A program made the translations under genes and the position numbers. A stretch of 11,374 nucleotides of DNA from an uncultured Eubacteriales bacterium (GTDB taxonomy: Bacteria; Bacillota; Clostridia; Oscillospirales; Acutalibacteraceae), in the NCBI GenBank assembly GCA_934636435.1, contig CAKUAQ010000053.1, forward strand, positions 1 through 11,374, given 5' to 3'. Below, one piece after another: positions 1 through 6,721 of this stretch. The notes below the pieces were generated by a model. It was not told where the DNA came from. It worked only from the letters and a program-made list of their open reading frames with translations, and did no database searches. Every line of letters begins with the position of its first letter. Position 1 is the stretch's first letter.

Positions 1-34
1 ATCCTAAGCTGTGTGCCGGGATATTTTCATCGGT

Positions 35-40
35 AAGGAG
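35..40 (+). promoter_or_regulatory. Ribosome binding site deciding the ftsH start
   Basis: AAGGAG at 35-40 lies 8 nt before GTG at 49. It cannot serve the in-frame GTG at 40, which it overlaps. This moves the likely start three codons downstream of the longest reading frame. Confidence 0.8.
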
Positions 41-48
41 TGAAAATC

Positions 49-2010
49 GTGGAACCAAATAAAAACAATTCCGGGAAAATGCTGCGCAATCTGCTGCTGG
101 TCATCGGGCTGCCGCTGGTAGTGTTTTTCGGCATGTGGGCGATGATCGGCGGGCAGTCCGCGGCCCAGAAGGAGGACACGGTCTATTCGGATTATATCCA
201 GTATTTTGTGGACAATAAGGTGGAAAAATACACCTTGGATCTGGGTACCGGAAAGCTGACCCTGTCCCTGCGTGCCCAGTACCGGACCGATGTCAACAAA
301 GACGGCAAGGTGGACGACAAGGACGTTATCGTATATAAGGTGCCGAATGTGGCATATTTCCTCAATACGGTGGATCCCATCGTCACTCAGGCCCAGCAGG
401 ACGATGATCCGAACAACAATGTGGCGTATGAGTGGAAGCCGGTGGCCAATGTTTCCTGGCTGTATACCTGGCTGCCGTACCTGCTGATGATGGTGCTGGT
501 GATCCTGGGCGTTGTGATGATGCGCCGCAGCCTAAACGGTATGGATGGCGCGGGCAAGATCATGGGCTTCGGAAAAGCCAAGATCAAGCAGGCGGCCGAT
601 GAAAAGCGCAAGACCACCTTTGACGATGTGGCCGGTGCGGAGGAAGAAAAGGAGGAGCTGGAGGAGATTGTCGAGTTCCTCAAATCACCGAAGCACTTTA
701 CCGAGCTTGGTGCCCGGATCCCCAAGGGCGTGCTGCTGGTAGGCCCTCCCGGAACCGGTAAGACGTTGTTGGCCCGCGCTGTGGCCGGAGAGGCGGGCGT
801 GCCTTTCTTCTCCATCTCCGGCTCCGATTTTGTGGAGATGTATGTGGGCGTGGGTGCTTCCCGTGTGCGTGATCTGTTCGATCAGGCGAAAAAGAATGCG
901 CCTTGTATCATTTTCATTGATGAGATCGACGCGGTGGGGCGTCAACGGGGCGCCGGGCTCGGCGGCGGACACGACGAGCGGGAGCAGACCCTCAACCAGC
1001 TGCTGGTGGAGATGGACGGCTTCGGAGCCAACGAGGGCATCATCGTGATCGCCGCGACCAACCGCCCGGATATTCTGGACCATGCATTGATGCGTCCCGG
1101 TCGGTTTGACCGCCAGATCGTGGTGAATGCGCCCGATTTGAACGGTCGTGAGGCCATTCTCAAGGTCCATTCCCGAGGAAAGCCGCTCGGTCCGGATGTG
1201 GATCTGTCGGTTATTGCTAAATCCACCGCCGGATTCACCGGTGCGGATCTGGAGAACCTGCTGAACGAGGCGGCGCTGCTGGCTGCCCGCCGGGGTCTGC
1301 GGGCGATCACCATGGCGGAGATTGAGGAAGCCACTGTCAAGGTGGTGGTGGGTACCGAAAAACGCAGCCACGTCATGACCGATGCGGAGAAAAAGCTGAC
1401 TGCCTATCATGAGGCGGGTCATGCGGTGGTCACTTACTATTGTCCCACGCAGGACCCGGTGCACCAGATTTCCATCATTCCCCGGGGCATGGCCGGCGGT
1501 TATACCATGAGCCTGCCCGCAGAGGATCGCTCCTATAAGCGGAAAAAGGAGATGCTGGAGGACATTCAGGTGCTGCTGGGCGGTCGCGTGGCGGAGTCTT
1601 TGACGTTGGAGGATATTTCCACGGGTGCCTCTAACGACATCGAGCGGGCCACCGATCTGGCTCGTAAGATGGTAACCAAGTACGGAATGAGCGAGGCGCT
1701 GGGTCCGGTGGTGTATACCACTTCCGATTCTGACGAGGTGTTCCTTGGCCGGGATCTGGGACATTCCCGTAACTATTCGGAGGAGATCGCCTCCCGCATC
1801 GACGAGGAAGTGCACACTATCCTGATGGACGGCTACAAGCAGACGGAGGAGAAGCTGTCGGCGCATATGGATCAGCTGCGGCGTGTGGCCGAAGCGTTGA
1901 TCGAGAAGGAAAAGCTGGATGGCGAGGAATTCCGCGCCATCATGGAGGGTCGGGATGCATCCGTGCCTGACGAGGGCGCGGCGCTGCCGGAGGATTCGAC
2001 CGAGAAATAA
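49..2010 (+). CDS. ftsH: ATP-dependent membrane zinc metalloprotease FtsH
   Basis: FtsH extracts and degrades misassembled membrane proteins and some cytosolic regulators, working as a membrane-anchored AAA+ hexamer. Numbered from GTG at 49 (653 aa): a first membrane segment at about 15-35, an extracytoplasmic domain to about 136, and a second membrane segment at about 137-159. The AAA module has Walker A GPPGTGKT (232-239), Walker B IIFIDEID (287-294) and the second region of homology with the arginine finger (336-355). The zinc site is HEAGH (454-458), with the third ligand probably D530 in the GASND segment. Everything needed for activity is present and the length is normal. An in-frame GTG at 40 also exists, but AAGGAG (35-40) overlaps it and sits 8 nt before GTG 49, so 49 is preferred. 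Oddity: residues 81-92 of the extracytoplasmic domain match a calcium EF-hand loop. nagA follows after 72 nt. Confidence 0.97.
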   Translation: MEPNKNNSGKMLRNLLLVIGLPLVVFFGMWAMIGGQSAAQKEDTVYSDYIQYFVDNKVEKYTLDLGTGKLTLSLRAQYRTDVNKDGKVDDKDVIVYKVPNVAYFLNTVDPIVTQAQQDDDPNNNVAYEWKPVANVSWLYTWLPYLLMMVLVILGVVMMRRSLNGMDGAGKIMGFGKAKIKQAADEKRKTTFDDVAGAEEEKEELEEIVEFLKSPKHFTELGARIPKGVLLVGPPGTGKTLLARAVAGEAGVPFFSISGSDFVEMYVGVGASRVRDLFDQAKKNAPCIIFIDEIDAVGRQRGAGLGGGHDEREQTLNQLLVEMDGFGANEGIIVIAATNRPDILDHALMRPGRFDRQIVVNAPDLNGREAILKVHSRGKPLGPDVDLSVIAKSTAGFTGADLENLLNEAALLAARRGLRAITMAEIEEATVKVVVGTEKRSHVMTDAEKKLTAYHEAGHAVVTYYCPTQDPVHQISIIPRGMAGGYTMSLPAEDRSYKRKKEMLEDIQVLLGGRVAESLTLEDISTGASNDIERATDLARKMVTKYGMSEALGPVVYTTSDSDEVFLGRDLGHSRNYSEEIASRIDEEVHTILMDGYKQTEEKLSAHMDQLRRVAEALIEKEKLDGEEFRAIMEGRDASVPDEGAALPEDSTEK

Positions 2011-2013
2011 TGT

Positions 2014-2062
2014 GTACAGACGGACGGCTGCTGGCTTTGCGCCAACGGCTGTCCGTCTGTAC
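2014..2062 (+). promoter_or_regulatory. Long stem-loop between ftsH and nagA
   Basis: GTACAGACGGACGGC (2014-2028) pairs with GCTGTCCGTCTGTAC (2048-2062) over 15 bp with one G-U pair. Inside it, TGGC and GCCA can form a second short stem around TTTGC. It starts 3 nt after the ftsH stop and ends 6 nt before the nagA ribosome site (GGAGG, 2069-2073). No T-run follows, so it is not a textbook intrinsic terminator. It may be a 3' stabiliser, an RNase processing site, or an attenuating structure that separates ftsH from nagA expression. Confidence 0.65.
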
Positions 2063-2082
2063 CTGTATGGAGGATAATACCG

Positions 2083-3243
2083 ATGCGCTTGAAGAATGCG
2101 GTTGTATACGACGAGAATTTCGATCTGCGGGAGCTGGATGTGTGTGTCGACGGCGATCGGATCGCCGGGCTGACCGACCGGGACCCGGCGGCGCCGGGAT
2201 TGGATCTGTCCGGCTGCACGGTGATGCCCGGTTGGCTGGATATTCATATCCACGGTTACGGCGGCGCCGATACCGGCGACGCCGACCCGGCCGCCATTCA
2301 CGAGATGTCCCGGCGGCTGGCGCAGCATGGAGTCACGGCGTTTTGTCCCACCTCCATGACCCTGCCGGAGGAGCGGCTGACGGCAATCTTTGCCGCCGCC
2401 AGAGCGGGGGTGCTGGAGGCGCCCGGCGCTTGCCCGGTGGGTGTCAATATGGAGGGCCCCTACATAGCTCCTGCCCGGATCGGCGGGCAGAATCCCGCAT
2501 TTGTGCGCCCGCCGGATGCCCAGGAATTCGTCCGCCTGCAAGCGGCCTGCGACGGATTCGTGCGGCTGGTGGATATTGCTCCCGAGCAGCCCGGCGGGAC
2601 GGAGTTTATCCGCCGGGTGTCCCCGCATACGGCCGTGTCCATGGCGCACACCGACGCTGATTATGAGCAGGCTTACCGGGCGGTGGAGGCAGGTTGCCGC
2701 CATGTCACGCATCTCTATAACGCTATGGCCGGTCTGAATCACCGTCATCCCGGCGTAGTGGGCGCGGCTTTTGATTTGGCCCGGCAGTATGCAGATTTCC
2801 ATGCCGAGCTGATCTGCGACGGCAAGCATATCCACCCGGCGGCGCTGCGGATCGCGTTCCGGCAGCTGGGGGAGACCCATACGGTGGTGATCAGCGATGC
2901 GCTCAGCGCCGCCGGCACGGCCGATGGGCGCATGGTGTCCGGCGGGCTGCCGGTGGTGGTGCGGGATGGTCTGGCCTATCTGGAGGACGGCACCATCGCC
3001 GGATCGACGACAAATCTGGAGGAGGAATACCGGAATTTGTTATCCTACGGAATTCCCCGGCGGCAGATCGTTCGTTCGCTGACGGAGAATCCGGCGAAAG
3101 CCATCCGTCTGGACAACGAATTGGGCACCGTCACCCCCGGAAAGCGGGCCAATCTCACCGTTGTGGACGGGGGCGACCGGGTGGTGCTGACGGTGGTGGA
3201 TGGCAGGATCGTATATGACCGCTTGAATCGGCGGGAAATATAA
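2083..3243 (+). CDS. nagA: N-acetylglucosamine-6-phosphate deacetylase
   Basis: Cytosolic amidohydrolase that removes acetate from GlcNAc-6-phosphate to give glucosamine-6-phosphate, the entry step for recycling wall amino sugars or using dietary GlcNAc. At 386 aa it has the family's usual length. Visible motifs: the DIHIHG strand-1 motif (H55, H57), CPTSM, the metal-binding glutamate in NMEGPY (E124), H189 in AHTDA, H210 in VTHLYNAM, and the catalytic aspartate in ISDALSAAG (D272). A typical C-terminal GSTTNL...NPAKAI...GKRANLTV segment closes the small beta-sandwich. The ATG is preceded by GGAGG with 9 nt spacing. No nagB or sugar transporter is nearby; its only close partner is the SGNH hydrolase 28 nt downstream. 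Confidence 0.96.
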   Translation: MRLKNAVVYDENFDLRELDVCVDGDRIAGLTDRDPAAPGLDLSGCTVMPGWLDIHIHGYGGADTGDADPAAIHEMSRRLAQHGVTAFCPTSMTLPEERLTAIFAAARAGVLEAPGACPVGVNMEGPYIAPARIGGQNPAFVRPPDAQEFVRLQAACDGFVRLVDIAPEQPGGTEFIRRVSPHTAVSMAHTDADYEQAYRAVEAGCRHVTHLYNAMAGLNHRHPGVVGAAFDLARQYADFHAELICDGKHIHPAALRIAFRQLGETHTVVISDALSAAGTADGRMVSGGLPVVVRDGLAYLEDGTIAGSTTNLEEEYRNLLSYGIPRRQIVRSLTENPAKAIRLDNELGTVTPGKRANLTVVDGGDRVVLTVVDGRIVYDRLNRREI

Positions 3244-3271
3244 ATAATTCAGTTGAGAGAAGGCGTGTATT

Positions 3272-4051
3272 ATGGAGTTATCGGCGATCAATCCTTATGA
3301 AAAACCGTTGGATCATCTGCCGCCGGACGGGGGTTTTACGGCGATTTTTCGCAAGATCGTCTGTGTGGGCGACAGCCTGTCCTCCGGGGAGTTTGAATCC
3401 ACCGGAGCGGATGGCACCAAGGGCTACCACGATATGTTCGAGTTTTCCTGGGGTCAGTTTCTCGGCCGGATGTGCGGCAGCGAGGTGCGGAATTTCTCCC
3501 GGGGCGGCATGACTGCTAAAGAATACTGCGAGAGCTTTGCGGAGCAACATGATTTCTGGAATCCCCAATATGCGGCGCAGGCGTATATTATTGCGCTGGG
3601 TGTGAACGATCTGCTGGTGCTGAAGCAGGAGGTCGGCTCCGTGGCGGATGTGGATTGGGCGGATTGGCGCAACAATAAGCCCTCCTTTGCCGGGTACTAT
3701 GCGCAGATCTTGCAGCGGCTGAAGGAAATTCAGCCCCGGGCGAAGTTTTTCCTGATGACTTTCCCCCGCACAGAGGACGATCTGCCGGCAGATCATGTGG
3801 ATATGCAGCATCGGCGATTTTTGTACGAGTTGGCCGGCGCGACGGAGAATACCTACGTGCTGGACCTGCTGAAATACAGCCCCAAATACGATGAGGAGTT
3901 TCACCGCCGTTACTATCTGAACGGTCATCTGAATCCCATGGGCTATCTGTTCACCGCCAAGATGACCGCCGCATACATCGACTATATCATCCGTCACAAC
4001 ATGGAGGATTTCCGTGAGGTAGGCTTCATCGGCACCGATCTGCACGGATGA
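3272..4051 (+). CDS. SGNH/GDSL-family hydrolase, probable cytosolic esterase
   Basis: A 259-aa lipase/esterase of the SGNH fold, probably acting on ester bonds such as sugar O-acetyl groups; the substrate cannot be read from the sequence. Block I is VCVGDSLS with nucleophile S35. Block II is probably the glycine in NFSRGG (about residue 80). Block III is LGVND with N112. The block V histidine is H219 in NGHLNPMGY. The usual aspartate three residues before the histidine is absent (it is leucine, L216), so the protein may use a Ser-His dyad or an acid from elsewhere. No signal peptide or membrane segment is seen. GAGAAGG (3257-3263) lies 8 nt before the ATG, and the gene starts 28 nt after nagA, so the two are very probably co-transcribed. 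By context it could be a deacetylase for acetylated amino sugars; that is inference. Confidence 0.88.
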   Translation: MELSAINPYEKPLDHLPPDGGFTAIFRKIVCVGDSLSSGEFESTGADGTKGYHDMFEFSWGQFLGRMCGSEVRNFSRGGMTAKEYCESFAEQHDFWNPQYAAQAYIIALGVNDLLVLKQEVGSVADVDWADWRNNKPSFAGYYAQILQRLKEIQPRAKFFLMTFPRTEDDLPADHVDMQHRRFLYELAGATENTYVLDLLKYSPKYDEEFHRRYYLNGHLNPMGYLFTAKMTAAYIDYIIRHNMEDFREVGFIGTDLHG

Positions 4052-4058
4052 GAGATTA

Positions 4059-4081
4059 TCTGCATATGCGGAGTCTTTTTT
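4059..4081 (+). terminator. Probable intrinsic terminator after the SGNH hydrolase gene
   Basis: TCTGC-ATAT-GCGGA (4059-4072) forms a 5-bp stem with one G-U pair and a 4-nt loop. GTC and six T (4076-4081) follow. It begins 8 nt after the stop codon. The stem is short, so efficiency is uncertain, but its position fits the end of an ftsH-nagA-SGNH transcript. Confidence 0.5.
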
Positions 4082-4246
4082 GAGAAGAGTATCCGAGGGG
4101 GCGGCGAACGACTCGGCGCGTGGATAGCGTATCCCCAGCCGGAAAAACCGCCGTTGTCCGGGGAAGGTCGGTGCGGCCGGGGAAAGGGTCGTCCGGCTTT
4201 TTACGGATGCTCTGCGGCGGGCGGTGAAGCGCTCCGCACATCGGGG
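4082..4246. other. Non-coding stretch before the IS relic
   Basis: GC-rich sequence with no recognisable reading frame on either strand. GCCGG (4176-4180) and CCGGC (4193-4197), followed by TTTTT (4198-4202), could form a second weak terminator with a 12-nt loop. A longer alternative pairs AGCCGG (4137-4142) with CCGGCT. Nothing else could be identified. Confidence 0.4.
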
Positions 4247-4263
4247 CACGGAAATCAATTTTC
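4247..4263 (+). repeat. Left terminal inverted repeat of the IS relic
   Basis: CACGGAAATCAATTTTC is the exact reverse complement of 5090-5106. CACGGAAA recurs at 4268-4275 inside the element. The ends may extend slightly further outward, since imperfect CCGCA/TGCGG matches lie beyond both arms. Confidence 0.85.
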
Positions 4264-4293
4264 AAATCACGGAAAAAGCGGTATACTGTAGGC

Positions 4294-5054
4294 ATGGACA
4301 AGAACAACACTCATCGACTTCTTTGAGGAAGTTGAGACGACCGAGGAGTACAATGGGTACTTTTGCAGCATCGCGGAAGCCATCGGAATCGTGGTGCCGG
4401 GCAGCCCCTGTGCGGGTTCAGGAACGTGAGCCGGATCCGTCATTGGGCGGAAATGCGCGAGTGAAGGAATGTTTGAAGGAGAAATTCCAAATTGCGCATA
4501 TTCCGTGCTGCTTTTGGCTGTTGACGCTCTTGAAAATGGTAAAGCCTGACACATTGAACGAATGTATGATGAAATGGGCTTTACAATTCATGCCGGAGAA
4601 TAGAAAAGGAACAACCATTTCACCGGATGGCAAGACGATTCGTTCTGCTGTCGGCAAGAAAAGCATGGATAGCCCACGGCACATTATTAGTGCGCAAATC
4701 TGTGAAATCGGAAGAAGAAATTGCCGAATACGTCAAGGATGACGAGCTTCGGGAAGCATGGACAAGAAGCGGACGGTGGAAAAAAACCGCGAGCGGATTG
4801 AAATCCGGACGGCGTACACGAGCGACGATGCTGCCTGGCTGTGTGGGAGAGAGAAAGGGAAGAACCTGTGCTGCATCGGCGCAATCCGAAAGGAAGTCGA
4901 AGCTGACGGCAAGCGCACCGAAGAATGGCACTGCTACATTTCCAGCCGCAAGCTGTCGGCGGAAGAGCTGCTTCATCATGCACGAATGGAGTGGGCCGTG
5001 GAGTCGATGCACTGGTTGTTAGATGTTCATTATGGCGAAGATTACTGCCGGATT
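4294..5054 (+). pseudogene. ISAs1-family transposase, multiply frameshifted and internally deleted
   Basis: The pieces read as one ISAs1 (H-repeat type) transposase only if frames are changed. The start at ATG 4294 (MDK) needs a 1-nt shift at about 4303 to continue as TTLIDFFEEVE...YFCSIAEAIGIVV. Further single-base losses are needed near 4411 and 4453 to reach GFRNVSRIRHWAE and then ARVKECLKEKFQI...CFWLLTLLKM. The first catalytic aspartate survives in ISPDGKTIRS (D at 4626-4628), followed by HIISAQICE. Near 4700-4715 roughly 75-80 residues are missing, including the second catalytic aspartate and the KGNQ region. The sequence resumes at EEEIAEYVKDDELR, shifts again near 4757, and runs on as MDKKRTVEKNRERIEIR...HCYISSRKLSAEELLHHARMEW to MHWLLDVHYGEDYCRI. 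The C-terminus after about 5054 is lost. Family assignment is from remembered motifs. Confidence 0.9.
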
Positions 5055-5089
5055 GCCTGCTGGAACTTGATCTTTTGTGTGCGGTCTTG

Positions 5090-5106
5090 GAAAATTGATT
5101 TCCGTG
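5090..5106 (-). repeat. Right terminal inverted repeat of the IS relic
   Basis: GAAAATTGATTTCCGTG is the exact reverse complement of 4247-4263. It lies only 19 bp upstream of the -35 box of the next promoter. Confidence 0.85.
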
Positions 5107-5125
5107 GTTCTGCGGGTGTCTTGCC

Positions 5126-5154
5126 TTGACATCCGCAGGGGAACATGATACAAT
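5126..5154 (+). promoter_or_regulatory. Near-consensus sigma-A promoter for the FAD oxidoreductase gene
   Basis: TTGACA (5126-5131), a 17-nt spacer, and TACAAT (5149-5154) preceded by TG one base upstream, giving an extended -10. A start near 5161 would give a leader of about 54 nt whose first feature is the hairpin at 5165-5187. The promoter lies just outside the IS relic. Confidence 0.85.
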
Positions 5155-5164
5155 ACTCTGCGGC

Positions 5165-5187
5165 GTTGCGGGCGAGCCGCCCGCAAC
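5165..5187 (+). promoter_or_regulatory. Perfect 10-bp hairpin at the 5' end of the leader
   Basis: GTTGCGGGCG and CGCCCGCAAC pair perfectly around the 3-nt loop AGC. It falls about 4 nt after the predicted transcription start and has no T-run after it, so it is unlikely to be a terminator. A 5'-terminal GC hairpin is commonly associated with mRNA stabilisation; a palindromic operator is the alternative. It ends 15 nt before the ribosome site GGAGAG (5203-5208). Confidence 0.65.
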
Positions 5188-5214
5188 CCGAATACGGAAT
5201 GTGGAGAGATTTGC

Positions 5215-6627
5215 ATGACCTACGATATCATCATTGTCGGCGCCGGTCCTGCCGGCATTTTTACTGCTCTGGAGTTGTTGCGCCGGGGTTATACCATTGA
5301 CGGCGACCACCGCATCCTGCTGGTGGAAAAGGGCAAGGCGGTGGAAAAGCGCCATTGTCCCAAGGCCGAAGTGGGACACTGTGTGGGGTGCAAGCCCAGC
5401 TGTGCAATCACCACCGGCTTTTCCGGCGCGGGCGCATTCTCTGACGGAAAGCTGAGCCTGTCTTATGAGGTGGGCGGCGATCTGCCGGAGCTGATCGGCG
5501 AAGAGTTGGCGCAGAATCTTATAGACTATACTGATGGGATTTATTTGGAGTTCGGTGCTGCCCCCGAGGTGGAGGGGATCACCGACAATGAGGAGATCAA
5601 GAATATTCGGAAAAAGGCGATCGAGGCAAGTCTTAAGCTGGTGGATTGCCCCATTCGGCATCTGGGTACCGAAAAGGCTCAGGAGCTGTATCTGGCGATT
5701 CAGAATCATCTGCTGGATGCCGGTGTGGAGATCCTGTTCAACACGGAGTGCGACAACATTCTGCTGGACGGCTCTACCTGCACGGGGGTGATGCTGCGGG
5801 ATAAGACCCACAGCTGGACGGAGCAGGGACGCGAGGTGGTCATCGCCACCGGACGGCGGGGCGCCGATTGGCTGGAAAAGCTGTGTGCCGAGCATCACAT
5901 TGCCCATGCCCCCGGCACAGTGGATATCGGTGTGCGGGTGGAATGCCGCAACGAGGTCATGGAAGTGGTCAACCGGGCGCTGTATGAATCCAAGCTCATC
6001 GGGTATCCTAAGCCCTGGAAAAACAAGGTACGCACCTTCTGTCAGAATCCCGGCGGCTTTGTGGCGCAGGAAAACTACGACAATGACCTGGCAGTGGTCA
6101 ACGGGCACAGCTATAAGGACAAGAAAAGCTCCAACACCAATTTGGCCATTCTGGTGTCCCATAATTTCACCGAGCCGTTCAACCAACCCATCGCCTATGC
6201 GCAAAAGGTGGGCGAGCTGACAAATATGCTGGGCGCCGGACACATTCTGGTGCAGCGGTACGGCGATATTCTGGACGGCAAGCGCACCTGGGCCGGTGAG
6301 TTGGCGCACAGCAATGTACGCCCCACCCTGCGGGATGCGGTGGCGGGGGATATTACGGCTGCCATGCCGTACCGGGCCATGACCAATATCATCGAGTTTA
6401 TCAAGATGCTGGATGTGGTGGTGCCGGGCTTTGCCAGCGATGAAACACTGCTGTACAGCCCTGAGCTGAAATTCTACTCCAACAAGGTGAAGATGGACGA
6501 AAATCTGGATACCAATATCCGCGGGCTGCACTGCCTGGGCGACAGCTCCGGCTGGACCCGGGGTCTGATGATGGCATCGGTCATGGGCGTTCTTATGGGG
6601 CGCAAGCTGATGGAGAAGAAGCAATAA
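5215..6627 (+). CDS. NAD(P)/FAD-dependent oxidoreductase, COG2509-like, function unknown
   Basis: A 470-aa cytosolic flavoprotein. The N-terminus carries the FAD-binding Rossmann motif DIIIVGAGPAG (4-14) and VEKG at the end of the second strand. A cysteine cluster follows: C48, C56, C59, C63 (C-x7-C-x2-C-x3-C), just before the conserved FSGAGAFSDGKLSLS segment. The middle has the NAD(P)/FAD strand motif VIATGRRG and the family's CQNPGGFV and SNTNLAILV stretches. The C-terminus has CLGDSSGWTRGLMMA with the FAD-ribose aspartate D443. This fits the family of uncharacterised FAD-dependent dehydrogenases (COG2509). Substrate and partner are unknown, and the four cysteines may hold an Fe-S cluster or a redox disulfide pair. 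The ATG at 5215 has GGAGAG 6 nt upstream. It has its own promoter and terminator, so it is probably monocistronic. Confidence 0.9.
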   Translation: MTYDIIIVGAGPAGIFTALELLRRGYTIDGDHRILLVEKGKAVEKRHCPKAEVGHCVGCKPSCAITTGFSGAGAFSDGKLSLSYEVGGDLPELIGEELAQNLIDYTDGIYLEFGAAPEVEGITDNEEIKNIRKKAIEASLKLVDCPIRHLGTEKAQELYLAIQNHLLDAGVEILFNTECDNILLDGSTCTGVMLRDKTHSWTEQGREVVIATGRRGADWLEKLCAEHHIAHAPGTVDIGVRVECRNEVMEVVNRALYESKLIGYPKPWKNKVRTFCQNPGGFVAQENYDNDLAVVNGHSYKDKKSSNTNLAILVSHNFTEPFNQPIAYAQKVGELTNMLGAGHILVQRYGDILDGKRTWAGELAHSNVRPTLRDAVAGDITAAMPYRAMTNIIEFIKMLDVVVPGFASDETLLYSPELKFYSNKVKMDENLDTNIRGLHCLGDSSGWTRGLMMASVMGVLMGRKLMEKKQ

Positions 6628-6635
6628 ACAAGCAA

Positions 6636-6671
6636 AAGGGAGCTGTCACAGCGGTGGCGGCTCCCTTGTTT
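6636..6671 (+). terminator. Intrinsic terminator of the FAD oxidoreductase gene
   Basis: AAGGGAG-CTGTCAC (6636-6649) pairs with GTGGCGG-CTCCCTT (6654-6667) over 14 bp with two G-U pairs and an AGCG loop. The U-rich tail is TTGTTT (6666-6671). An alternative outer pairing joins AAACAAG (6626-6632) with CTTGTTT (6665-6671). The tail runs directly into the -35 box of the next promoter. Confidence 0.85.
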
Positions 6672-6698
6672 GACAATAACGACCGGGGAGCGTATACT
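6670..6698 (+). promoter_or_regulatory. Sigma-A promoter for the membrane protein gene at 6722
   Basis: TTGACA (6670-6675), a 17-nt spacer, and TATACT (6693-6698). The first bases of the -35 box are the last T residues of the upstream terminator. A start near 6705 would leave a short leader containing AAGGGGG (6707-6713), 8 nt before the ATG. Confidence 0.8.
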
Positions 6699-6721
6699 GA
6701 AAGCAAAAGGGGGCGAATCCA

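Larger units (their letters stand above)
4247..5106 (+). mobile_element. Decayed ISAs1-family insertion sequence
   Basis: About 860 bp bounded by perfect 17-bp inverted repeats and filled by a broken ISAs1-type transposase. Intact family members are usually around 1.2-1.4 kb, so several hundred bases seem to have been lost. The base composition is visibly less GC-rich than the neighbouring genes, as expected for a transferred element. No convincing direct target repeat could be read immediately outside the inverted repeats. The element cannot transpose by itself. It sits between the SGNH hydrolase gene and the promoter of the FAD oxidoreductase gene and does not break any recognised gene. Confidence 0.85.

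Noticed and set aside
1..34. End of an upstream gene (hpt or tilS often precede ftsH)
   Set aside because: Stops occur at 5-7 and 34-36 in two frames, but too few codons are visible to match any family.
40..48. GTG at 40 as the ftsH start
   Set aside because: The AAGGAG ribosome site overlaps this codon; GTG at 49 has proper 8-nt spacing.
2010..2660. 216-codon + strand frame starting at the ftsH stop
   Set aside because: Out of frame with nagA, no ribosome site, and Arg/Gly/Cys-rich shadow composition.
685..2880. 731-codon open frame on the - strand spanning ftsH and nagA
   Set aside because: It lies opposite two unmistakable genes, crosses their intergenic hairpin, and its product has low-complexity His/Arg/Gln-rich content. 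It is a shadow caused by GC-rich codon bias.
4687..6624. 645-codon open frame on the - strand opposite the IS relic and the FAD oxidoreductase gene
   Set aside because: It covers a pseudogene and a real gene in antisense, has no ribosome site or family motif, and is explained by codon bias.
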